DNA of 64,000 bases from Luscinia megarhynchos. Taxonomy: Eukaryota > Chordata > Aves > Passeriformes > Turdidae. The translations under genes were made by a program, and so were the position numbers. Shown in pieces: positions 24,466 through 36,600 of this stretch. The notes under the pieces are model-generated. The model was not told where the DNA came from and did no database searches. It saw only the letters and a program-made list of their open reading frames with translations. Within the stretch, counting starts at the first letter, position 1, and every line of letters starts with the position of its first letter. Where the stretch lies: NCBI GenBank assembly GCA_034336665.1, contig CM067592.1, forward strand, positions 42,314,045 to 42,378,044. The letters are read 5' to 3'.

Positions 24466-25594
24466 CCCCAGCACCCTGCACTGGGATCTGTTCTCATTGG
24501 GCACCGGAAAAGAAAGGCAGTGTAGAATTCAGCAATCCTGTCTTTTGTTTAGGGACTGCGGTCCATTGGTAGGGTGGATGGTTATTTTTATTTGTTTTAA
24601 TTGATCCTTGTGTTTTCAAGGTTTAGCCTTGCCTTCCCTGGCAGGGTATGCAGGACAGATGACAGGGAGCTTATGGATTCAACTTCTTATGAGTTGTACA
24701 GCTCTATTGTGTGCACATGAGTATGTTTCTCGGGTTTTTATTTATGCAAGGATTCACACTGCTTGCTTACACACTTTATCTACTATATATATTTATATAT
24801 AAACATAAACTACATTTATTTATGTAGTTCTTTATACTACATTTATTTATGTAGTTCTTTATTACCTGAGTAGTGGATGGCATTTGTGTTGAGCCAGTTA
24901 GAAGATGATGTAATTTTACTCTTCTCATAGAAGATAGATTTTTTTTCTGCTGTGATTTTTTTTTTATATCTGTTTTGAAGAGATTCAGGTTTCAGTCCAA
25001 AAGTAAGTTATGCAAGGTACTTCCAAAAGAAAGGTTTAGGATCATGACCACAATCTAGGCTAAGGCAAAGAAATAACCATGTGGGGCTGCAGGACCAGGT
25101 TGTATGTTAACCAGAACCTACACTTACATATCCACTGCAACAGCTACAGTCCTTGTGCCATCACTGCCTGTCTTACTTGCCTGCACAATGCAATGGGAAG
25201 TTGAATGTAAAACTCTAAACCCAAAAATAACAAAAATTTTAAAAATACAGTCTTGTCACTGATAACTTCTACTACCAAGCACATCACCTTTGAAGATACA
25301 CTCTAAGCCTACTTTGCAACTATTTTGAATGAGACACACATCTGGTTTTGAAAACTTCTTTCCCACTAAGATTCCATCGTGTAGAGCAGTGGCCCCTGGT
25401 CCTTCAGCTGACCTCTCAGAGAACCAGGGGTCAGAATGCATCCTCAACAGAAGCACACTGGCTAGCCAGGGTATTGCTGCAGTTACCAGGTGCCTCTCCC
25501 TCATCCAACCACAGACCCAGTGCCAGCAGTAAGCATCACACCCATTGACACAGACTCCTTCCACAACAAGTCAAGGAGTGCCACAAAACTATTG
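24466..25594. other. intergenic, no gene seen
   Basis: Only short frames. It includes a small AT repeat and a 27-base tandem duplication at 24809-24862. Confidence 0.65.
24809..24862. repeat. two-copy 27-bp tandem duplication
   Basis: Two identical adjacent copies with a period of 27 bases, starting ACTACATTTATTTATGTAGT. Each unit is also a near-palindrome (CTACAT ... ATGTAG). Confidence 0.92.
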
Positions 25595-25815
25595 AGAGGG
25601 ATGAAATATCTCTCCTATGAAGAAAGACTGAGAGAACTGAGGTTCTTCAGCATGGAGAAGAGAAGGCTCCAGGGAGACCTTAGAGCTTTCCAGTACTTAA
25701 AGGGTATCTACAAGAAAGGTGGAGAGGAAACTTTTACATGGGCATGTAGAGACAGAATACAGGGGAATGGCTTCACACTGACAGAAGGCAAGGTTAGATT
25801 AGATATATGGGACAT
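25595..25815 (+). mobile_element. CR1 LINE fragment, sense orientation
   Basis: The segment follows CR1: GGGATGAAATATCTCTCCTA, then GAAGAAAGACTGAGAGAACT, CAGCATGGAGAAGAGAAGGC, a TTCCAGTACTTAAAGGGT block and GTTAGATTAGATAT. It stops before the CR1 3' end. The open frame across 25490-25882 is part of this element, not a gene. Confidence 0.9.
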
Positions 25816-25842
25816 TTATGACTCTAAAAGTTTTAAAAGGAT

Positions 25843-26975
25843 CCTAGGATATCCTGAGTTGGAAGGGGACAACAATGATTGAGTCCAACTCCTGGCTCTG
25901 CACAAGACACTTCAAAAATCACACCATGTGCCTGAGAGCACTGTCCAAATACTCACTGAGTTCTGTCAAGCTGGCGCTGTGATCACTTCCCTGAGGAGCC
26001 TGTTCCAGTGCCCAACCACACCCTGGGTGAAGAACCTTTTTCTAATACCCAACCTAAACCTCCCCTGACACATCTTTAGGCCATTCCCTTGAGTCCTATC
26101 ACAGGTCATCACAGAGAAGAGATCAGCACTGCTCCTCCTCTTCTCCTCATGAGGAAGTTGCAGATTGCTGTGTCCTCTTCTCTTGACTGCTATAAGCAAG
26201 TAACCTCAGCTGCTCTTGAAGGGCTTCCCCTCTAGACTCTTAATTGTCTTCATAGGTTTCCTTTGGACACTCTTCAACAGCTTTATATCTTTTTTATATC
26301 TTTCACATTAACCCAAACCTGCCCCCAGTATCCAAGATGAGGCTGCCCAGTGCAGAGTGGGACAATCTTCTCCCTTGCCCAGCTGGTGATGCTGTGCCTG
26401 ATGCTCCCCAGGACAGAGCTGGCCCTGTTGGCTGCCAGGGCAATGCCCACTCACGTTCATCTTGCCCTCCACAAGGACTCCCTGGTCCTTTTCCATGGCA
26501 CTGCCCTCCAGCAGCTCATTTCCCAGTCTATCCAAGGTTCAGAATCCAGCACTTGCCCTTGTTAAATGTCACACTGTTGGTAGTTCCCCAGATCTCTCAT
26601 TCATCAAAGTCTCCCTGCAGGACCTCTCTGACTTCCTAGGAGTCAATGGCTCCATTTTAGTATCACTGATAAACTTACTCAGTATCTCTTCAAGTGTCGA
26701 GGTCATTAATTATGATGTTGAAGAGCACAGGGCTGAGGTGGAGCTCTGTGGAACCTCACCAGTGAGGGTGACACCAGTCTGACATCACCCCATCCACTGT
26801 AACCCTTTGTGCCTGACACATGAGCCAGCTGCTCACCCACCACATCATGTGTTTGTCCAGCTGTGGGCTGGACATTTTCCCCAGAAGGATCCTGTGAGAC
26901 AGTGTCAAAGATGTTACAGAAATCCAAAAAGATTACATCAACTGGCTTCACTTGGTCAACTAGGTAGTTAACAAC
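25843..26975 (-). mobile_element. CR1 LINE, antisense, 5'-truncated (about 1.1 kb)
   Basis: On the + strand this reads as the reverse of a CR1 3' end: TATCCTGAGTTGGAAGGGGA, TTGAGTCCAACTCCTGGCTC, GGAGCCTGTTCCAGTGCCCA, CCTAAACCTCCCCTGACACA and onward to ACATCAACTGGCTTCACTTG. The minus strand retains reverse-transcriptase C-terminal remnants, including VDVIFLDFCNIFDTVSQ (near 26975), which corresponds to the AFDTVSH region of CR1 polymerase. Frameshifts and stops make it non-functional. Similarity ends near 26975, the 5' truncation point. Confidence 0.93.
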
Positions 26976-27550
26976 ATTTGCATCATCCTGGGAATCCCGG
27001 GATCCATTTCTGTGTAGGATGGGTTGTCCCATCACTTGTTCTTGCCTTTGAATTTTAGAATCATTTAGAGCCATTATTTCAAACATTTGTCTTTTATTTT
27101 AAAACTGCATTATTTATTAGTTTAAAGAGAGTGACAAGTGCCCTGTAAGTCAGCCACAGTGGCCTGCCTTTTAAAATTTTATAAGGTGACAGCCCACATT
27201 TGCCATTCACAATGCTTCTTGTCTACCTCACTGGGAGAGCCAAATGCATCCAGACATTTCAGGCCAATCTCTGCACCAACTTTTTCCATGTTTGGTTTTA
27301 AAGCCAGAGTTTTTCCTTTCTACAGTCCCACTGGATTGGGGAAATGGGCACAAGGGCATTTTGCATTTGCAGGGCCCAGTAAAGTGTCCCCTTGGTCCTG
27401 TCTAGCAGTAGGGGAATATTAAACCCAGAGAGAATTATCTTTCAAATTCAATTTCAGTTCTTCTCAAAGCAGTTTTGCTTTGCCAACAGTTGTTTCATCT
27501 GCATGACTATGAGGATGGGCCTCTATACCAAGTACACAAAATAACAAGGC
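26976..27550. other. intergenic between CR1 and LTR fragment
   Basis: No gene recognised. Composition rises in GC around 27200-27420, which could be further degraded mobile-element sequence, but I cannot name it. Confidence 0.5.
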
Positions 27551-27690
27551 ATCATGGTTTAACCACAGCCAGCAGCTGAGTTGAGCACCACACAGCTCCT
27601 CACTCACTCCACCCACCACCTGGTGAGAGGGCAAGGAGAATCAGGGGGAAAGAACCCAGTAAAACTCATGGGTTAAGGTAAGATATTGAT
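27551..27690 (-). mobile_element. avian endogenous-retrovirus LTR fragment, antisense
   Basis: The + strand shows CATGGTTTAACCACAGCCAG, then GCACCACACAGCTCC, CTCACTCACTCC and AACTCATGGGTTAAGGTAAG. This is the reverse of the 3' (U5-side) end of an LTR family widespread in birds. Only about 140 bases are left and no coding region is attached. The same family occurs in the other orientation at 42592. Confidence 0.8.
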
Positions 27691-30600
27691 CATGTCCCCA
27701 GAGTCCCAAGAACACTGTGCCCAGTGGTGGCATTGACAGGGCCAGCAGAACATCTCCTTTCTATGCAGAAGGCTATGGTGTGATATCAGGATCAGGAGCC
27801 TTTTGGAGGAGATCATTACAAGCACCCCAGATTTTTCTTTGGGGGAAAACTTTCAGCAGTAAATTTGGGGGGAAAAGCCTGTCACTGGGTTGTCCTCTCA
27901 CTGCTTGCCCCCTATGAGTGGGTTTTCCATAATTTGCCTATAGAGCCAAGAACCAGACTAATCTTGTGGCTGGCATTGATAAGTTGCTGGTTAAATCATG
28001 GTTGCAAGAGATTGGAATTGAGCCCTTGAGAAACACCCTTCCTAGAGGTGTGCTGCACTGGAGGGAGGCGTGAGGGGGACAGGCAAGGATGGCAGCCAAA
28101 ATTCACATGGTCCCTGTTTAACACAGTGACCGATTTAAAGCGGAAGCAAAACAAACCGGTTGTTATGAATACACATCTCTATCTTCCTAATATTTTAACA
28201 GGAAAAAAAGAAAATGACAGGAGTTTTCAATAGCCCTGCTTTTCTCAGCAAGCTGGGGAAACACAACAATCCTGATCCAGAGCAGATGGGAACGTGTGAG
28301 TTTGTGGCTTTTCCTATGCTTGCTTCTAAAATCTGAGAATGCACTCCCCCTTCTCACTCCCTGGCCGTGGGAGCACTCTCCACAAAATTGGATTCCTCTC
28401 CACAAGCCAGTAATTACACATGCAAGAGAGGTATTGGTTGTTTATTCCAGAGCTGTGCAAGCCTGGTGGTATTCCAGAGATGGAACGTGCCCTGCTGGAC
28501 TTTCTGCTACATTATTTACATGCACAAGTTCGAAGTCAGTGACTTCCCAAGTACAGCCCCTCTGTCACGATTAGTTCAGAAGTTTCCGTACATTACATAC
28601 CCCAGATAACTTCTATGCATGCTCAATGGAAGGGTCTTCACCCAGTCAGGGCTTTTTTGCTCTACAAGCGTGATTTTACGTATTACAATGCACATAATTC
28701 AGGTACAGGATACACAGACCTCAAGTGTATTGCCAAGTTATCACTGCATACAACAGACACCCCTTCCAACCCCAGGCATTCTATGCCTAAGTATTGTGTA
28801 TATGTGTTTACTTTGCTTAATCACAGAGCTCGCTAATCCAAGTTCTAAAAAGAAAGTGCAAACATTAAAGAAAAAAAAAATCCAACACTGCAGTGTTCAA
28901 AGGAAACTGTAAGTTTGCAGTGATGGTGTTTTACACAGCTACAGCCACAAAACAGCAACTGGGCTGGAGTGCAGCTTTGTGGTATTACAGAAGCTTTGAG
29001 CACAGTGCTGGTATTAAAATGCAGCTTGTGCTGTCTTTGGGACACTGCTCCGCTGTGAATTTTGTTCCCCTGCTACTGACTGTTTCTGTTGGGTAAGTTT
29101 CAAAAGAGCCAGCTGATTAGAATCTGGCCTTTAATTTCACTTAACTACTGTGAATTTAATTCTCTGCCACACCCTGCTCCTTCCCTAACTCTGACAGAGG
29201 GAATTCTTCAGAACAGGACATATCAATACAGGTAGGATAAACCCCCATATACCACCCAAATAAAACAGAATCAAGGGGATTCATGAGACCTGCTGGAAAG
29301 AAATAGAAGATACATTAGTGGAGGAAAAGTATATTGCTCAGTAGCTGTCCCTCTTTGAAGATGAAGGTTGAGTTCTTCAAACCACATCATTTTGTCGTTT
29401 TCTGAAGTTGCTCCTCTCATGCCAAAGTGTCTATTGGAATAAGCTTTGACCACGTCAAAAAGCAGTGAATAAGTACATTTTCTCAGCCTCTGCCTATGAA
29501 GGCTTGGCCCAGAGCCACACAGTCCAAAAGTCACTTCATGTTTTAAAAACAGATTTTGAGAAGCCCTGCAGCCAGCCAGGACCAGATAGAAGACAGGCAG
29601 AATGAGGAGATAAACTGGGGAGGATCAGAGGCAGCAGCAAGAGAAAGAGCAGTAAAAGGGAGAATTTTCACACGGCATAAAAGCACACATGCAAAAAGGC
29701 TCTGCTGCTGCCTGTTGGGGTTTTGGTTTTGTTTTTTGGTTTTTTTTTTTTTTTTAGTGGGGAGTGAGGGGGCAGGACGTAAGTGGGGAGGAGGAAATAT
29801 GAGCTCTCACCTCCAGGGAGAGATATGCTGGCATACTCCAGTGGAAAGACCAGTTACAGTGTGGAAGAGAAGGAGCATAATTAATTAGGTTGCCAGGGCT
29901 GTATGCACTTTGCTGGGCTGTACAGCCAGTTGCAGTCCCCAGCTATTAAAGCCTAAGGAATACTGTTCATCCAGCTTGCCACCTGTGCCTCTCCTTCCTT
30001 TATAAAAGCTTCCCAAATAAAATTGCAGGCAAAGGCTTTTGTCCCCATGGCACACTGCTGCTTGTGCCAGGGGCACTGCTGCTGCCGTGCCAGCCTTCAT
30101 GAAGGAAGAAAGTGCTGGTGGATGGCAAGGTGCAGAATGGAGGACAACAGGCTCCCTAAAGCTGCTTCTTAGCAAGAATTAGCTGCTGCCCTCTTAATGG
30201 ACTCAACACCTTCTAATCCTGCTTTTGCACTGCAGGCTGGCTTGCGTCCTCACCTGCGACAGGCAGACACTCTGCACGCACTGTTGTTCTCCACGAAAAG
30301 CTCCGAGTCACCGAAAGGCGTGGTTTTATGGAAGCCGTGCCTTTTGGCAGGAGAGCGGCCCGGAGTCAGAGCAGGTGGCTGCAGACGCCCAGCTGATGGC
30401 ACTGTGTCTTCGTCAGTCTGCCTGTCGGGGAGACAGCAGTGGGTGACCTGCCGGTGATCAGTGCCTAAGGATTGTGGCAGCGACAAGCACAGCCCACGAC
30501 CTGCTGTTTTTACCCTCCAGTTAACACTGAGCAGGGGTGCTGGCATCTGAAAACTTGGCAGAGGAGGATGCTGTTGTGCATCCAGAGACCGTAGCCTGGG

Positions 30601-33600
30601 CACAACGGAGATGGAGGCTGTGGCAGGGACAGTGTGCCTTGACAAAGTTCATGTCAACAGAGGTTTATGTCCAAAAAGGAGACAGAGGAATCCTGTAACT
30701 TTATTCATGAACAAAGGGAGAGGCCACGGGGCATTTGCCCATGGGGTGTCTCAAACTGTTGGAGGATGCAGCCTCCTTTTTTTCCTAATTTCTGGCTGCA
30801 TCACCCTCTTCCTTTCCCTACTGGCTGAGGTACTTGCAAGGTATAGACTTCCAGATTTGCCTACTGTATGTTCCCCTTAATATGCAACCCCTTTTTGGAT
30901 ATTAAATCATATTCATATTCTATTAAGTCTTCTTCTCTCAGCTCAGGAATTTAGCATGACATTGGCTGAGCAGCAATCCATGTCAATTAGTAACATTTTC
31001 TGAAACTTATAGTTTCTCCCCTTACTTCCTTGTCTAAAAGTCCCTGGCCCTGTCTACAAGTAGATTCACACAGTCTGTTTGTAAAGACACATTCATCTTA
31101 TTCCTTCCAACAGCAATCCTGGTTCTCCTGTTGGGACATGTGGGTGGTATGAAAGCCTGAGGAGCAGTTGGTGACAGCCCCACACCTTCCTCTCTAGGAC
31201 AGCCAACTGTGACAGCAGAACATCATCAGCACTTTCTGGGAAAGAAGGAGGTGCAGCCAGTCCTGTTCTACTCCCCATGGCATCTGCCTGCTTTCTGGGG
31301 GAGAATGAACTATGCTGCAACTAGCCGGAGGCTTCCCATGCCCATGGTGGCCACCCTGATCAGTGAAGTAGCTCCACAGCATGCACCCCTAGAAGGTGTA
31401 GCTGTTGCTAGAGACCTACAGTGTCAATCAGACTGTCATAGGGCTCAGGAAAGCATCTGGGCACTGTGTACACCTTCCTTCACAGGAACAGGTGACTACT
31501 GCTACTGCGATTTGGACACGCCTGGCTTGAAAACCTGCCATTTGCTGGCCAGCTGGTCAAATGGGGGACTTCCTGGTCACTGACAAGCATTTATAATTAA
31601 TAGCATTTTTTACTGAAACTTCCTGGGGGCATGTCTTCTTTTGAAGTAGTTTCAGTTTTGCTCAGGCAAGTAGAGTTTTACTAAAGTTGTTGGGGACATT
31701 CAAGTTACTTTGTAAAAGTTCAAAGAGCAGAGAGAAGGCAGAGTGATGGAGGGGGTAAATTTACAAGCATTTTTGCTGGTTTTGCTGTGACTTGCATTGT
31801 CTCAGGGCTTCTGCCATATCCCCACAAGCACCCCAGACCTGGGTACCAGCAGGACTCATTGCTGCACCTCCTGTCCCCACCATGGCCCAGTATCCCTCCG
31901 GCACCTCTCAGGCCCTGAGCTCCGGAGCCCTCACCCACCTGGGGATGCTGAGGGTCCCTGCAGAAGAGAACACCATGAGATGGCTGCAGGGGCACAAATG
32001 CCATTAGAAGAGCACAGACAAGGTTGTATGTTGTTCTGTGTGCCCAGGGTCGTGGGGACAGCTGTGGCCTCTTGAAGGACAAGTGGGGAAAGACACGTGG
32101 CACTCTGCTCTGCTAATGTACTAACTGAAGGAAATTCTAATTTCAAAATGTCATGTACTGGAAACACTAGTCACTTTAGGGTGCTCTTGGTTTTCATTTG
32201 AAAAGTGCACTGAAATCCTGCAGAAACCAATGTCAGTCTCCCCGAGTTACTGGAGCCAGTGTGGAGCGCCTAATTTTCTCGTCTTCTCAAAATGAGCATG
32301 TCAAATAAATCATAGTGGTTCAATTATAAGTGGACCCAAGACAAAACACATTCTAAAGCAAGGCTTTAGATTTTTTATATCTATCTATCTATTCTATCTC
32401 TGAGTGAAATGTAGACAGATTGCATTTATGGGTTTGTTGCTTGTGCCACAAGGGACCCTGCAATTAGAAATTCCACTTAAATACTTATTGAAGAATCAAC
32501 TAAAACACACCATGCATAAGTCCTTTGGGTCCCTGTTCAAATAATTTTAGGGTGACGTGGTAAAATACACTTGATAGTGCATATCTGCTCTCCACTCTGC
32601 TTGTAGTACAAGTAAGTGGGGAGGCAGAGCCAAGTGCAGTTGAAATTCCACCATTACATTTTATACTGGAATCAAACCCCTGGTTTACCAGCCACTACAC
32701 AGGCAGAGAAACTGCAAGATCCACATGCAAGCAGGTAGCAACACATCTGTGTCCTGTTGCTAGCATTAGGGACAAAGCAAGGGGATCAAAGTTTAAAATA
32801 GCAGCAGAACTACATGGCCATTGACTAATCCTGTAAAAGGCAGGACAGAGTCTGGAAGCTGTTGAACATTTACCTACCTTCACTAAAGGTACTGGGGCAA
32901 GCCAGAGCTGCAGAATGCACACAGCTTCTATTTTCTGTCCTGGAGGACAGTTTAAACTGTAAGACACTCAAATTTGACATCTAGCTTGAAAAAGAATAGA
33001 GAGAGGGAAAGATGGAGAACTTTGTCCCAGATGGCAGAAGCCAGAGCACAACCATGACTGTGAGACACCTCAGGTTCCAGGAGAGCTGGAAGAGAAGTAT
33101 CATGGAGGCAAAGTCTGGGTGTGGGAGAGGTGTAGATTATACACGGAACTCGAGGCTGGAGCCCAAGGGCTTGGCTTTGGAAAATCACGGAGAAGAGCAA
33201 AGAACTGAATGGAGGCACAGCTGGGCAATGTTTGGATGAGTGAAGAGAAGGGGTGTAAGGTAAACAGCTAAAAGGGAGGTGGCTGACCATGTGGACAGCA
33301 GAAGCACAGGGTGAGTTTTGTGTGTGGCATGAAGATCAACCGTCTTTTCAAAGAATAGAAAAAAGTAGAACTGAAGTGATTGAGGTGAGGCGAAAAAGGT
33401 GATTCAGGGCTGTGATCCTCAAGGAAAAAAAGAGAGTTATGCCTTCTATGAAGGCAACGTTGCATATATTTGTGTGACCACTTCAGTGAGCAGTAATGGA
33501 TAAAGAATCTGACCTTTAACTTCTCAGATCTTGCAATGAATTCTGGCAGCACAGCAAAAGAAGATTCACAGCAGGAAAAAAAAACCACAGCACTTGGGCT

Positions 33601-36600
33601 TGATGAGCCATAGCTCTCCTTAAGCACAAGAAGCTGGGGAGCATGAAAGGGTGTTCTAATCCTGTCCTACACTTACCGTAACTGAAACAGAGGCAGCAGA
33701 TCACCTTTGCTCCAAACACTAATTTTCTGCTGCCTCCCGGAGAGCAATAACCTCTGGTGCATCACCTTGGGTTGCAGTCTGATAAGCCAGCAGGACGCAA
33801 GGACAGGAGCTGGGGGAGGTCAGGTACTGCCAGTGCCAGTGCTTTGACACCATCTCCTGACTCCACGCTGAGCCAGTTGGGAGGTGAGCTTCTCATCTGT
33901 TCACATTTCCAGCAGCACTCATAGGCTGGCTGTGTCCAGTACAGAAATCATGTGAGGTGTGTGGGGGGAACAAATGCTGACACAAGTCAGCCCTGCCTTG
34001 GAGGAGGAGGGTGGAGGGGCACAAAGGGTTGACATCTGTCAGAAGGTCATCAAGCTGGCAACAGTCCTTTAGACAGGAGCTCACAGCAGTCCTGGCTCAT
34101 TGTGAGCCCACCCTTGGGATAGACTCAGAAGGCAGAGGGGGCACAGAGAGAACAGATCTCAAGGAGAGTCACTGGAAATCACACCATCCAGCTGCATCAC
34201 TACATCTCATCTCAAACAAGGCTTTTCAGACCTGGAGATAGCCCAAGAGGTGCCTTTGGAGACTGGAGGCTTCATTGCACTGGGATCATTTTTATGGTGA
34301 AAGATCTCATGTCATGGGCTCTAAGGAGATGAACTGCCCTTTTCTGTTTTTTAAAAAATCTAGCTTAGATGATATAAAAAAGAGCAATTTGGTCATACAG
34401 GAAATTAATGAATGAAAAGAAATACTACCTTTTCCTTTCAGAGCTGCACTCAGTCTCCAGTTGGGACCATGACAGAGCGCCATTGCTGGGAAGCTTCCAA
34501 ACCCAGAGAGTGCTGGTGCATCCATGCAGGCTGTGGGAAGCAGTTGTACATTGTCAGGGCATTAAATTACATTCCCTAATCAGCTCTGAGCTGCCGGTGA
34601 GATCCAGCAGCCCAAGCTACCTCCATTTTCTAGGAGCTCGCTCAAACAGTCAGTTATAGCCCGTTTGGTCTCCTGATCTTCGTGCACAGGGGTAAGAACA
34701 GGCCCAGTGCCTCACAAGAATAAATATGGCTCAACACACACTGACTAGAGCTGAGCTATTTACGGAGGGTATGGCAGAGCCAGTGTGCTGCTGAACAGCC
34801 GCGGTGTTTCTCCCAGCCGAGGTCCGTGAGGGAAGCTGTGGGCAGCCTAAAACCTTCACAGCTGGCATGTGTAACCATGCCCTTCTGGCTCTGCTTGGGG
34901 GAAGGGGACATGGAACATTTTCTCATCAGCACGGGTCTGAGCAGAGAAATTGCTCCTGCTGACAACCCCCAGTGAAAATCAGTTGCTGGCTTATTTGTAG
35001 TGTTGCTTAATAAAAGGCACAATGAGTTTCAGTGAATATGCATTTCCTGTGATGCTATTTCAGTGTCAAAATTACTCTATCAGCAGCCTGTTTAAAATGG
35101 GGTTATGATGGGGCACCAATCTTATTAGCTAATTGTGCTTGCTGTGGCTCTGCATTTCACAGCCACATTACAATGGTTGGCTGATGGGCTCTGCAGCCAG
35201 GATACTTTTAATTCCCCCTGGATTTCATTATTGTGACTGCAAAGGAAGGAACAGAATAGCAGATGAAGCTATTGCTCTGTAGGCTTATGATGCTGCCTAT
35301 GCCTTGTACTGAGCTCTGCCCTTAGGCTGAACGAATTGGCAGGACTCATCTGGAAGAGTGAAAACAAAAATTTTGTATTTGTCTAGGTTTTGTGATACAA
35401 AAAAATTTAACCCTTTGACTCGGGAGCAGCTGCTATTTTTTTTTTTACCAAAGAGTAGACTAGTGTAAAGTGCTAATAATTTTTTAATAGCTTTCACCTG
35501 CACAAGCACACCATAGGTATATCTGGACATATATACTCAGTACCCTGTGCCTGATGTGTTAGTCCTATCACCAAAGTGCTCTGTGTCTTGGCCTTCAGCA
35601 CTGCATTATTTCTTACCAGGCCTTCTCAACATTTTTAATACCAGAACTGGCAGGAAGGACAGTTTTTTCCCATTGCAAAAATAAGACACTCAAGGGAGAG
35701 TTTCTCCAAAAGTTCCTTCTGCTGCAAATCCAACGATGCTTAGATGGCAAGGGCTCATTTGTCTTCATATGACTTTTCAAAACACCTCCATGTGAATACT
35801 TAATTCTAGCCAAAGAAACTTTCTTTTCTCCCCCCCCCCCAATTTCCAGTAGCAGTTCATTAGAGAAGTTGTAATTGGTAAAGGCAAGCACAAATACCCT
35901 GCAAAAGAAACACTCCACTGCCATCTCTCCTGTAAGTATGGCACAGATAATGCTCTTGGATTCCTTCTGAGCTTTCCAGACCTCTTTCCCACTTTCCCAC
36001 TTCTAAGGAGAGTCTCTGAGCTCTGGCACCTCATTTACTATTTATTGTCCTTTCTACCTTTCTACCTTTTCCATTTCCATGGGCATATTTCCAATATTGT
36101 CCGATTACCTTTTCCATTGCCTTTTCCCTCCTTACTGCTTTTCTAGCCTGATCCCTCCAGAAATGTTGGCTGGAAAACACCTGCAAGACCTCAGCAGGAG
36201 CGGGCAGAGCCACAAAGTGCAAATACAAGGCTGCTCCACAGCAGCCTGGACAACAAACAAGGTTTTGCCATTGATGGGACTTACCTCAATTGATGTCATG
36301 CCTCTGGGTTGACTGGTCACCAGTCCATTCCCTCCTTCCTCCCACTTCCTTCACCGTGTCATGGCTGGAGCCCTTCTGGAGCCCAACCCCAGTTTGTATC
36401 AAATATTTAGCTTATTTCAAACAGGAGTTCGTTTGCCCCCATGGCTCAAAACCCCAATGTGTGTTTTTTCCTTGCCTTGTTACGTGCTATTCCTAAAGTT
36501 CAGATGGTGATTATGGAAAGGTGGGGGGCCCTGGCCCATGTATACAATGAAGTGAACAGAAATTCAGGCTTGTGTATACTTCTCCTACACTCTTCATTTA

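Noticed and set aside
24008..24604. Several frames of 82-182 codons with Gly-Trp-Asp-Gly-Met or Pro-Ser-His-Pro-Ile repeats
   Set aside because: They come from the GGGAT array, which has a period of 5 and leaves all frames open.
25490..27086. Frames that look partly protein-like, including a reverse-transcriptase motif
   Set aside because: They are remnants of two dead CR1 copies with stops and frameshifts, not host genes.
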